From Candidatus Zhuqueibacterota bacterium (GTDB taxonomy: Bacteria; Zhuqueibacterota; Zhuqueibacteria; Oceanimicrobiales; Oceanimicrobiaceae), in the NCBI GenBank assembly GCA_029261995.1, contig JAJDAF010000068.1, positions 1-47,399 of the forward strand: a stretch of 47,399 bases of DNA, written 5' to 3'. Below are positions 34,327-41,500 of this stretch, piece after piece. The notes beneath the pieces were generated by a model. The model was not told the origin of the DNA. It was given only the letters and a program-made list of their open reading frames with translations, and ran no database searches. Made by a program: the position numbers and the translations under genes. Position 1 is the first letter of the stretch, and each line of letters begins with the position of its first letter.

Positions 34327-35115
34327 ATGCTGAAAGCAATCATAATCGATGATGAAGAAAAGGGCAGAAAGCTGCTGCGGAACTTGCTGGCTGACTACTG
34401 CGCCAATGTCGAAGTGGTCGAGATGGCCGACAGCGTTGCGGCCGGCGCGAAGGCGGTAAAGCAACACAACCCTGACTTGGTGTTCCTTGATATCGTCATG
34501 CCCAACGAAAACGGCTTTGACCTGTTCACGAAAATCCCCGACTTGACTTGCGAGGTCATCTTCACCACCGCGTATGACCAGTACGCCATTCGGGCCATTC
34601 GCGCTTGTGCTTTGGACTATCTGCTCAAGCCCATCGATGTCGATGATTTGAAGGCTGCCGTCGCGCGTGCGGAAGAGAAGAGTGCTCACGATTCCGCCGG
34701 CGGTCAGGATGAGCGATTCAGCGCGCTGATCGAGGCTACGCAGGCCGAGAATCAGAAGCCGCGAAAAATCGGGTTTCCAACCAGCAACGGCATCTGTTTT
34801 TTTGAGATCAATGATATTTTCGTATGCAAAGCCGAAGGCAACTACACGACCGTTTTCTTTGACGGCAAGGAAAAGCTGGAGCTGGTGTCCAAAACGCTGA
34901 AGGAATTTGAGGAACTGTTGTCAGATTACAATTTCATGCGAACCCACCGCTCTTTCTTGGTCAATTTGAATCATCTGAAAGAGTACCGGCGTTTCGGCCA
35001 TGCCATGTCCACGGATGGCGAAGGCGGCTGCGTCGTGACTTCGAATCACATAAAAGTACCGGTGTCACGCGACAAACGCAAAGCGCTACTGGAGCGAATC
35101 TCTCAGCCGTTTTAA
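34327..35115 (+). CDS. LytTR-family response regulator
   Basis: 262 residues. The receiver domain (1-120) has the acidic cluster IIIDDEEKG, phospho-acceptor Asp in LVFLDIVMPNENG, Thr in VIFTTAYDQ and Lys in YLLKPIDVDD. The LytTR DNA-binding domain (residues about 155-258) has GICFFEINDIFVCKAEGNYT, FEELLSDYNFMRTHRSFLVN and a basic end (VSRDKRKALLERI). It lies 112 bases after the propeller kinase and is its likely partner. It is followed by a strong terminator, so kinase and regulator form a unit. Whether it controls the amidase cassette upstream is unknown. Confidence 0.93.
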   Translation: MLKAIIIDDEEKGRKLLRNLLADYCANVEVVEMADSVAAGAKAVKQHNPDLVFLDIVMPNENGFDLFTKIPDLTCEVIFTTAYDQYAIRAIRACALDYLLKPIDVDDLKAAVARAEEKSAHDSAGGQDERFSALIEATQAENQKPRKIGFPTSNGICFFEINDIFVCKAEGNYTTVFFDGKEKLELVSKTLKEFEELLSDYNFMRTHRSFLVNLNHLKEYRRFGHAMSTDGEGGCVVTSNHIKVPVSRDKRKALLERISQPF

Positions 35116-35164
35116 GTTTGGAAATCCCGTCAACCAATACTCATAGCAAAGCGACGCAAAACCC

Positions 35165-35201
35165 AAAAAGCCGCTACAGGGAGAAACTGCAGCGGCTTTT
35201 T
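35165..35201. terminator. Strong bidirectional intrinsic terminator
   Basis: AAAAAGCCGCT-CAG and CTG-AGCGGCTTTTT form a stem ending in A and T tracts, suiting both the LytTR regulator gene (plus) and the convergent sodC gene (minus). It sits in the 106-base gap between their stop codons. Confidence 0.85.
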
Positions 35202-35221
35202 GGTGAGCAAATCAATTCTGT

Positions 35222-35815
35222 TTACTTCTCAGACACTGGCTCCGCGGCCAGCTCGATCACGCCACAGGAAATCCGAGCGCCGGCAGCGCCCGTAGGCTGC
35301 GTTGTCAGATCGTCGGCGTTGGCGTGCAGAATAACACCTTTGCCAGCAATGGAACGCTCGCCCTCGAACCCGAGCATGGCATCGACGAATTCCTTCTCAG
35401 CCACACCATCCGCATTTGCAGTGATGTTGCCCAGATCGCCAACATGGCGCTGCTCGCCATCAGGACCCGCGTGCGGAACACTGTACGGGTTGAAGTGGCC
35501 GCCGGCGGATTTGCCGTCGCCGCTGCTGCAGTCGCCGAATTCATGAATGTGGAATCCGTGGTCGCCAGCGGGAACGCCTTCAAAGTGAGCTACGACCCGA
35601 ACGCCTTCTTCCACTTTTGTGAAGGTCACGGTGCCGTGTGCGCTGTTGCCGTTCGTCGCGCCCATGTTGGCGATTGCGGTGTAGGCGGCGGCTTTCATCT
35701 CAGTGCCTTTTGCCGCCATCTCTTCGCCGCCGGTTTCGGTTTTCTCGCATCCGAGAACGCCCAGAGCCAGCGCCAGGGCACAAACCATGCATGCGTTTAC
35801 AATTCTTGCAGTCAT
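35222..35815 (-). CDS. sodC: Cu/Zn superoxide dismutase, predicted lipoprotein
   Basis: 197 residues from the ATG at 35815 (an ATG one codon earlier is equally possible; GGGAG sits upstream of both). The N-terminus has a lipoprotein signal ending LGVLGC, so the enzyme is lipid-anchored outside the cytoplasm. Metal-binding motifs are present: VRVVAHFEGVPAGDHGFHIHEFG (copper His), the DGKSAGGHFNPYSVPHAGPDGEQRHVGD segment (zinc His/Asp and bridging His), and GKGVILHANADD; paired Cys for the usual disulfide lie in GDCSSG and RISCGV. It removes superoxide arriving from outside. A good promoter lies upstream and a shared terminator downstream, so it is monocistronic. Confidence 0.96.
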   Translation of the reverse strand: MTARIVNACMVCALALALGVLGCEKTETGGEEMAAKGTEMKAAAYTAIANMGATNGNSAHGTVTFTKVEEGVRVVAHFEGVPAGDHGFHIHEFGDCSSGDGKSAGGHFNPYSVPHAGPDGEQRHVGDLGNITANADGVAEKEFVDAMLGFEGERSIAGKGVILHANADDLTTQPTGAAGARISCGVIELAAEPVSEK

Positions 35816-35895
35816 CATGTCTCCCACCTTTATGGTTATTGATAGTGTTTGATTTGAACGGGGTTGCTACTCGAAGAAGTTAGAAATGACAACGT

Positions 35896-35923
35896 AATAT
35901 AGGAATCGCGCTGCGAATGTCAA
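35896..35923 (-). promoter_or_regulatory. Predicted sodC promoter
   Basis: On the minus strand TTGACA (35923-35918), a 16-base spacer and TATATT (35901-35896) fit the primary sigma consensus closely. Transcription would begin near 35889, giving a leader of about 74 bases. Confidence 0.65.
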
Positions 35924-36053
35924 TAGAAATAGCCGTTGTTGTGTTGCCGATTTGAGCGCCATGATCTAAAGCCGTGTGACCGTGACTTGCCAGCACAAGT
36001 TGGTGGCCAAGCTGGCTGGCCTCCATTTCTCATTCATATGAACGACGAAATCC

Positions 36054-36081
36054 TTGCGAATGCCGGGCGATTTTCTATCAT
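36054..36081 (+). promoter_or_regulatory. Candidate promoter of the cold-shock gene
   Basis: TTGCGA at 36054-36059, 16 bases and TATCAT at 36076-36081, about 35 bases before the ribosome site region of the cold-shock gene. It is a moderate match. Confidence 0.4.
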
Positions 36082-36122
36082 ATAGTCGAGACTGGAATTT
36101 GAACCAACAGGGAGTTCGGCTC

Positions 36123-36326
36123 ATGCAATATGGCACGGTAAAGATGTGGGACAGCGGCAAAGGCTTTGGCTTCATTGAATCCGACGAAGAGGACGAGTAC
36201 TTTTTTCACGCCAGCGATTTGCACATCATGCTGCAAAAGAAAGGCGTGCGCGAAGGGCAACGTGTCGGCTTTGACGTCAAGCGCGAGATGAAAGGCGACA
36301 GGGCAGTGCGGGTCAAAGGAGTCTGA
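36123..36326 (+). CDS. Cold-shock domain protein
   Basis: 67 residues from the ATG at 36123, with GGAG eight bases upstream, giving the standard CspA size; a longer open frame from 36054 overlaps the promoter. The RNA-binding motifs are clear: RNP1-like GKGFGFIES and RNP2-like YFFHASDL, with an aromatic-rich start (YGTVKMWDSG) and the final strand RAVRVKGV. It binds single-stranded nucleic acid and acts as an RNA chaperone. The acidic DEEDE between RNP1 and RNP2 is slightly unusual. Monocistronic, divergent from sodC. Confidence 0.93.
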   Translation: MQYGTVKMWDSGKGFGFIESDEEDEYFFHASDLHIMLQKKGVREGQRVGFDVKREMKGDRAVRVKGV

Positions 36327-36504
36327 CACAAGAGACGGGCTGAGGAGAGCGATGAGGTCGATACATCCTTTCAACACCGAGAAACCGAGATAGCGGAGTT
36401 TCCGGGGAAAGCGATTGGCAAGATAAGAACTCCGTGTTTCTGGGGCCAATCTGAGATGTGGTGCTCAGGATGACATCTGATTTAACTTTCCGGTCAAACA
36501 CCAA
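36327..36504. other. Intergenic DNA before the repeat cluster
   Basis: About 180 bases after the cold-shock gene. Some short GC-rich complementarities are present, but no clean terminator and no credible ORF. Confidence 0.35.
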
Positions 36505-36545
36505 ACAAAAACGCCGGGAGCGTGGCTCACCCGGCGTTCGGTTTG
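36505..36545. repeat. Palindromic repeat A, copy 1
   Basis: CAAAC, then ACGCCGGG paired with CCCGGCGT across GAGCGTGGCTCA-type sequence, then TTCGGTTTG. Outer CAAAC/GTTTG also pair. A second copy in the same orientation is at 36862-36907. Confidence 0.75.
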
Positions 36546-36584
36546 TGGCGCGCTGCGTTGCGGCATTCCGTGACTTCTGAGAAG

Positions 36585-36680
36585 AAAAGCCCCAAAGGGG
36601 CGTCATACAATAGCCCAGGGCACCGCCCTGGGTAACGATAGCTCTCCAATAAAACAAAGCCCCAACGGGGCGAAATATAG
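36585..36680 (+). repeat. REP-like composite repeat B, copy 1
   Basis: Three palindromes in series: GCCCC-AAA-GGGGC, AGCCCAGGGCA/CGCCCTGGGT, and AGCCCC-AAC-GGGGCG followed by AAATATA. An inverted copy lies at 36717-36802. Confidence 0.75.
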
Positions 36681-36716
36681 CTGTATAACCGGCAAGGCTC
36701 AGATCTCCGCGGCATG

Positions 36717-36802
36717 ATTTCGCCCCGTTGGGGCTTGTCTGCTCCATGGAATCATTCCCAGGGCGATGCCCTGGGCTGTTACATCGCCCCCGTTGGGGCT
36801 CC
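36717..36802 (-). repeat. REP-like composite repeat B, copy 2, inverted
   Basis: TTTCGCCCCGTTGGGGCTT, CCCAGGGCGATGCCCTGGGCT and GCCCCCGTTGGGGCT, the reverse complement of the order in copy 1. The pair forms a BIME-like arrangement. Confidence 0.75.
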
Positions 36803-36861
36803 ATCCATTTACCGCCATTGTCTTTTGCTCGTTGCCAAACACGAGTTTGGGAACAAGCCTC

Positions 36862-36907
36862 AAACAGAAAGCGCCGGGGAGCGTGGGCTCACCCGGCGTT
36901 CGGTTTG
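36862..36907. repeat. Palindromic repeat A, copy 2
   Basis: CAAAC, GCGCCGGGG, GTGGGCTCACCCGGCG and TTCGGTTTG repeat the unit at 36505-36545 in direct orientation, so the two A copies flank the inverted B pair. Confidence 0.75.
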
Positions 36908-36968
36908 CAGAAGGTTCGTTATTACAACTACCGGCCTGGGGCTGTCATAAAAGGCCAGGAACCTGCAC

Positions 36969-37049
36969 TGTCATGCCCGAATGTTTCTGTCGGGCATCCA
37001 GGAAAAACAGGGGCTTATGGATTCCCGCTTAAAACGTGCGGGAATGACA
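36969..37049. repeat. Pair of 32-base inverted units (MITE/REP-like)
   Basis: 36969-37000 (TGTCATGCCCGAAT to GGGCATCCA) and, reverse-complemented, 37018-37049 (TGTCATTCCCGCAC to GGGAATCCA) are two copies of one palindromic unit, 17 bases apart. The GTCATTCCCGC...GCGGGAATCCA form is a dispersed palindrome type seen in many bacterial genomes. Confidence 0.75.
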
Positions 37050-37075
37050 ACGCGCCTTTCTTGACAGCCCGTCGT

Positions 37076-37768
37076 TTACGCCGGCACGCTTTCTTCTTCG
37101 ACCACCACGGTTACGGCGGGACGGCTGCGGCGCCGGCCGCCGATGCGCAGGCCGAAATCGATGAGCTTGGGATCCTGTTTGCCGAGCGGCAGCACGGAAA
37201 CCAGAAAACCATGGGTCTGTTGCTTTAAATCGCGGGCGGTATTGACCGTCGTGCAAATGGCGGCACGCAGCTCGGTTATGTCTGCTGTGAGCGCGACAAT
37301 CGCGTTCAGGTGGCCCTGCAGGGTTGCGGTTGCGGCTTGTACTTCCTGCAGGGTGTCCGCCGGAAGCTGGTAGACTGCTTCGGTCTGGATTGCGGTCATG
37401 GCTTCGGCGTGTTGCAGCAAAGCCATCACACCGGTGCGCGATTTGGTTTTGATTTTGTCCACGCGGTAGAGGCCGAGGGCAAATTTGAGTTCACTGCCGG
37501 CCGAGCTGCTGGAGAGCGCGCCCTGCACCTTGGTCAGCACCAGGAGTCCCGTGGCTTTTGCCACCTGCGCCTGGCGCTTCTGCAGCACCTTTTCGTTGCT
37601 TTTGGTGTCAACCCCGAGCAACTGGTCGGCCAGGGACTGGCGTGTGGTGTCGATGCTGGTTTGCAGGTCCTCCCGCAAGGCCACCTCGCTTTTGGTGGCG
37701 CCATCCTTCAGCAGCGTCAACCTCGCCAGCCATTCCCCTGCCAATTTTCTGCTAAATGTCTTCATCAT
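37076..37768 (-). CDS. Protein of unknown function, helical
   Basis: 230 residues; AAGGCAGGT lies just before the ATG-ATG start. I do not recognise it. The sequence is Ala/Thr/Lys-rich and predicted mostly alpha-helical with few aromatics (TKSEVALREDLQTSIDTTRQ, SNEKVLQKRQAQVAKATGLL, LQEVQAATATLQGHLNAIVA, LTADITELRAAICTTVNTAR). It ends in an arginine-rich patch (GGRRRSRPAV) and an acidic tail. There is no signal peptide or membrane helix, so it is probably cytoplasmic. It is 40 bases downstream of the tandem-repeat ORF on the same strand, directly between repeat clusters. Codon use and the clean start support a real gene. Confidence 0.65.
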   Translation of the reverse strand: MMKTFSRKLAGEWLARLTLLKDGATKSEVALREDLQTSIDTTRQSLADQLLGVDTKSNEKVLQKRQAQVAKATGLLVLTKVQGALSSSSAGSELKFALGLYRVDKIKTKSRTGVMALLQHAEAMTAIQTEAVYQLPADTLQEVQAATATLQGHLNAIVALTADITELRAAICTTVNTARDLKQQTHGFLVSVLPLGKQDPKLIDFGLRIGGRRRSRPAVTVVVEEESVPA

Positions 37769-37808
37769 ACCTGCCTTTTTAAGTGAATGATTGGGTTATC
37801 TGCAAACT

Positions 37809-38228
37809 CTAACTGTTGCCTTCGGCCGGTTGCACGACAAACTTGAGGGCTGGTACCCGGAAAACCGTAAAACTGCCCTGCCACAAGCCGGAAAAGCTAT
37901 GAAATAAGTTGTTCGCGGGATGAGACAAGTCGTTCGCGCCATGAAATAAGTCGTTCGCGGCATGAATTAAGTCGTTCGCAGGATGAGACAAGTCGTTCGC
38001 GGCATGAGACAAGTCGTTTGCGGCATGAGATAAGTCGTTTGCGCTATGAGATAAGCCGTTCGTGGCATGAATTAAGTCGTTCCCGCGATGAGATACGTCG
38101 TTTGCAGGATGAGCTAAGTCGTTCGCGCTATGAGATAAGTCGTTTGCGGTATGAGATAAGTCGTTCGCGAGCCTGTAAATAATTTTGTGGGGCCTGTAAA
38201 TCCGCAACCGATTGTTTGTTGTTGCCAA
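37809..38228 (-). CDS. Possible heptapeptide-repeat protein (21-bp tandem repeat ORF)
   Basis: 139 codons, open throughout on the minus strand, from a TTG at 38228 with no good ribosome site and no internal ATG. The centre is 13 copies of a seven-residue unit, consensus A-A-N-D-L-S-H, with the Asn, Leu and His positions nearly invariant. The ends are unrelated (RLRIYRPHKIIY at the start; FTVFRVPALKFVVQPAEG at the end). Variation at two repeat positions is silent on this strand (Leu TTA/TTG, Ala GCG/GCA) but would change residues on the other open frame, which favours this strand if any is translated. No function recognised. Confidence 0.35.
   Translation of the reverse strand: MATTNNRLRIYRPHKIIYRLANDLSHTANDLSHSANDLAHPANDVSHRGNDLIHATNGLSHSANDLSHAANDLSHAANDLSHPANDLIHAANDLFHGANDLSHPANNLFHSFSGLWQGSFTVFRVPALKFVVQPAEGNS
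37899..38171. repeat. Thirteen tandem copies of a 21-bp unit
   Basis: Units of exactly 21 bases, typified by ATGAGATAAGTCGTTCGCG plus two variable bases, start at 37899, 37920 and so on to 38151 without any indel. Positions 1-4, 8, 10, 13-15 and 17 are almost fixed, and the last three vary most. Unlike a CRISPR there are no spacers. Confidence 0.95.
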
Positions 38229-38416
38229 TCCCCAAGACTGCAGGTCAAGGAGCTAGATATTTACACGATTCCCTTGTTCTTGTTCTGTTTTCATGTTTGG
38301 CGGAAAATGTTACTTACAGATTCACAATGACCACAACATTTGTGATGGTCAAGTGAGATTGAACTATGTGGACTCACGCATGTTTTTTGAGCTTTCGCAG
38401 CATGTTCTTCTTGATT
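38229..38416. other. AT-rich intergenic region
   Basis: The base composition falls noticeably in A/T-rich direction here relative to the DNA to the left. No ORF or RNA recognised. The region ends at the candidate promoter of the large kinase gene. Confidence 0.4.
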
Positions 38417-38445
38417 TTGACAACTCGTCTTCTCACTTTTAATAC
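38417..38445 (+). promoter_or_regulatory. Candidate promoter of the kinase/sigma-54 activator gene
   Basis: TTGACA at 38417-38422 is a perfect -35 box; 17 bases later comes TAATAC, a weak -10 box. Transcription would begin near 38452, about 97 bases before the ATG. Confidence 0.4.
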
Positions 38446-38460
38446 GATACACACATTACT

Positions 38461-38470
38461 GAAATATTTC
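38461..38470. promoter_or_regulatory. Palindrome GAAATATTTC, possible operator
   Basis: A perfect 10-base palindrome just downstream of the predicted start of transcription of the large regulator gene. It shares GAAATAT with the arms of the inverted repeat at 44070-44098, hinting at autoregulation. Confidence 0.3.
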
Positions 38471-38548
38471 TATTTCACCGAAGTTCCACCTTTGCTTCTT
38501 TTGAAAGCAATCAGATTTGGCTTCAAATATTAGCCATTGGAGAGTTTG

Positions 38549-41500
38549 ATGATTCCTGGATATACTATCACTGAGGAAATTTTCAGGGGCAGAAAAAGAA
38601 TCGTCTATCGCGGAACAGGCGATGAAGACGATAAAGCTGTAATAATAAAAACTCTCAGCACCGAGTATCCGAGTGACTCTGATATCGCCAGTCTGAAGCG
38701 TGAATACCAAATAATCAAAGCCTTAAAACACGAAGGAATAGTAAAGGCTCTTTCCTTTGAGGCAGACAAAAATCGACCGGCACTTGTATTGGAGGATATT
38801 GGGGGAAAATCGCTGAAGACATTCATCGATGACGACAAAATTGATTTTCTCATATCCCTCGAAATCGCCGTCAAGTTGGCTCAAGCCGTAGCGACCTTGC
38901 ATCAAAACCAGATTATTCATAAGGACATTAACCCCAAGAATATTGTTTTTAATTTGAAAACCAAACAGGTCAAACTGATTGACTTTAGTATCTCATCACG
39001 ATTGCCAAAAGAGAATCAAAAGCTCAGCTCCCCGGTTTCTCTAGAAGGGACACTTGCCTATATGTCACCGGAGCAAACAGGTAGAATGAATCGCCCAATC
39101 GACTACCGTACGGACTTTTATTCGATGGGTGTCACCCTATACGAAATGCTAACAACTCAACTGCCTTTTCAAGTACAAGACCCAATGGAACTGGTGCACT
39201 GCCATATTGCAAAAGAGCCTCCTTCGCCTGATAGAGTGAAAAAACTAATCCCTAAAGCCGTGTCGAATATTGTAATGAAGATGCTTGCCAAGACGGCCGA
39301 GCAAAGATACCAGAGCGCCTTTGGTATCGAGGCAGATCTTCAAGTATGCTTGAAGCAATTGAAAGATTCCAGGAAGATAGATGATTTTACGCCGGGTGAG
39401 CGTGACATTAAAGACAGGTTTCAAATTCCACAAAAATTGTATGGTCGAGAGAAAGAAATTGCTTCGCTTCTGTCCGGCTTCGATCGTGTCAGCCTGGGCA
39501 CCACAGAAATGCTTTTGGTCAGCGGGTATTCAGGTATTGGTAAGTCGGCCCTGGTTCACGAGATTCACAAGCCTATTGTACGGAAACACGGTTATTTTAT
39601 CGTGGGTAAATTCGATCAACTCCAACGCACGGTGCCATACAGTGCAATTGTCGCAGCTTTCCGAGAACTGATGCGGCAACTTCTCACCGAAAGCGAAGAA
39701 CAGCTTGAAGTTTGGAAGGAAAAACTGCTGTCGGTACTGGGCATAAATGGGCAGATAATTATCGACGTGATTCCTGAAGTTGAACTGCTGATAGGTTCAC
39801 AGCTTGACGTCCCCGAACTCGAGACCAGGCAGGCTGAGAACCGCTTTAAACTTGTTTTTCGAAACTTCATTCATGTCTTTTGCCAGGAAAAACATCCGCT
39901 GGTTATCTTTTTAGATGACTTGCAATGGGTTGATTCTGCTTCTCTAAAGTTGATAGAATTGATGATGACAGACGAGGATACTCGCTTCCTTTACTTTTTG
40001 GGAGCTTATCGGGACAATGAAGTTACCCCCAACCATCAATTGATGATAACTCTGGGGTCGTTAAAAGGTGAGGGCACCACGATTAACGAAATCGCCTTAA
40101 CTTGCTTGAGCCTAGAGCACATTGGACAGTTAATAGCTGAAACCTTTGATTGTGGCGGCAAAAGAGTGAGTAACTTGGCAGATTTGGTGCTCCAGAAGAC
40201 TGATGGCAATCCTTTCTTTTTGCACCAATTTTTGAAGACCCTTTATCAGGAAAGTTTGATTTACTTCGATTCGAAAGTACCCGGTTGGCAATGGGAAACC
40301 GCCAAAATCGCGGAGCTCGACATCACCAAGAATGTTGTAGATTTGATGATTCGGAAGCTGAGTAAACTACCCGAATCAGTACAGAATGTTTTGCAGCTCG
40401 CGGCTTGCATCGGTAATGCGTTTGACTTGAATACCCTTTCGATTATTCATGAACACTCACCTCAGGGCACATGCGAAGCCCTTTGGCCAGCGATTCAGGA
40501 TAGCCTTATCGTGCCCACTTCACAATTCGAAAATCAAGTCCCGAGCTTGGATAAGCAGCATGTGACCCAAAATCCAGAACAAGTGACTTTCAGTTTTCAG
40601 CACGACCGAGTTCAGGAAGCGGCTTATGCACTGATTGAGAAGTCCCAGAAAAAGACGGTACACTCCAAGATCGGTGGATTGTTATTGGAAAACCTTGGTG
40701 AAAAGGAACAGGAAGAACGCATTTTCGAACTTGTCGATCACCTAAACGTGGGACGAGAACTAACAGGAGTTGATAAAAAGAGAGTCGAATTGGGCCGGTT
40801 GAATCTGCAAGCAGGTATCAAGGCCATTGAAGCGACGGCATATGGCGCGGCGAGGGAATATCTGGCAGGAGGGGTAGATTGTTTGCCCGGTGATGATATC
40901 TGGCAAACTCACTATGCTTTGTCCTTCGACTTGCACAAACATCTAACTGAGACTGAATATCTGTTGGGCCGTTTTGAGAAATCCGAAAAAATCATTGAGG
41001 AGATTTTGCAGCATGCTAAGACTGCAATTGAAAAGGTCCAAGTTTACAACATCCTTGTGGTCCAACAGACTTTAAATGGCGAGTATATCAAAGCTATTGA
41101 AACAGGCAAACTGGCCCTGGCTCAATTAGATATCGATCTACCTACTGACAACCTCGAATCTGCTCTGGTTGACCTCCTCGCTGAAGCAAAGAGCGCTCTT
41201 GCCGATCGAAAAGTTGAATCATTGTTGGCAACGCAGGAAACAATCGTTCCGGAGATGAAGGTCGCTCTTAAACTACTCGCCAGCGTCACCGTACTTTGCT
41301 ACATCGCTGATCCTGAGTTGTGCCGTGTGGTTACTCTGACAATGGTTAAGATTTCCCTAAAACATGGTCATACACCAGACTCTGTCTTTGGCTATGCTTT
41401 CTATGGCCTGGTGTTCAGTTCGGTCGTAAAAGACTATCAAGCAGCAAAAGAGTTCGGACATTTGGCCATCAAGCTGAGCGAACAGTTCAACAGCTCGGCG

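Noticed and set aside
37899-38171. CRISPR array
   Set aside because: Repeats are directly adjacent 21-bp units with no unique spacers, and no cas gene is present.
37871-38180. Plus-strand heptad protein E-I-S-R-S-R-H encoded by the tandem repeat
   Set aside because: The frame is open but has no start codon, and the variation between units changes residues here while being silent on the minus strand.
38480-38548. Sigma-54 promoter directly upstream of the large activator gene
   Set aside because: Short TGGC and TTGC words occur, but none has the required 5-base gap between a TGGCAC-like and a TTGC-like element.
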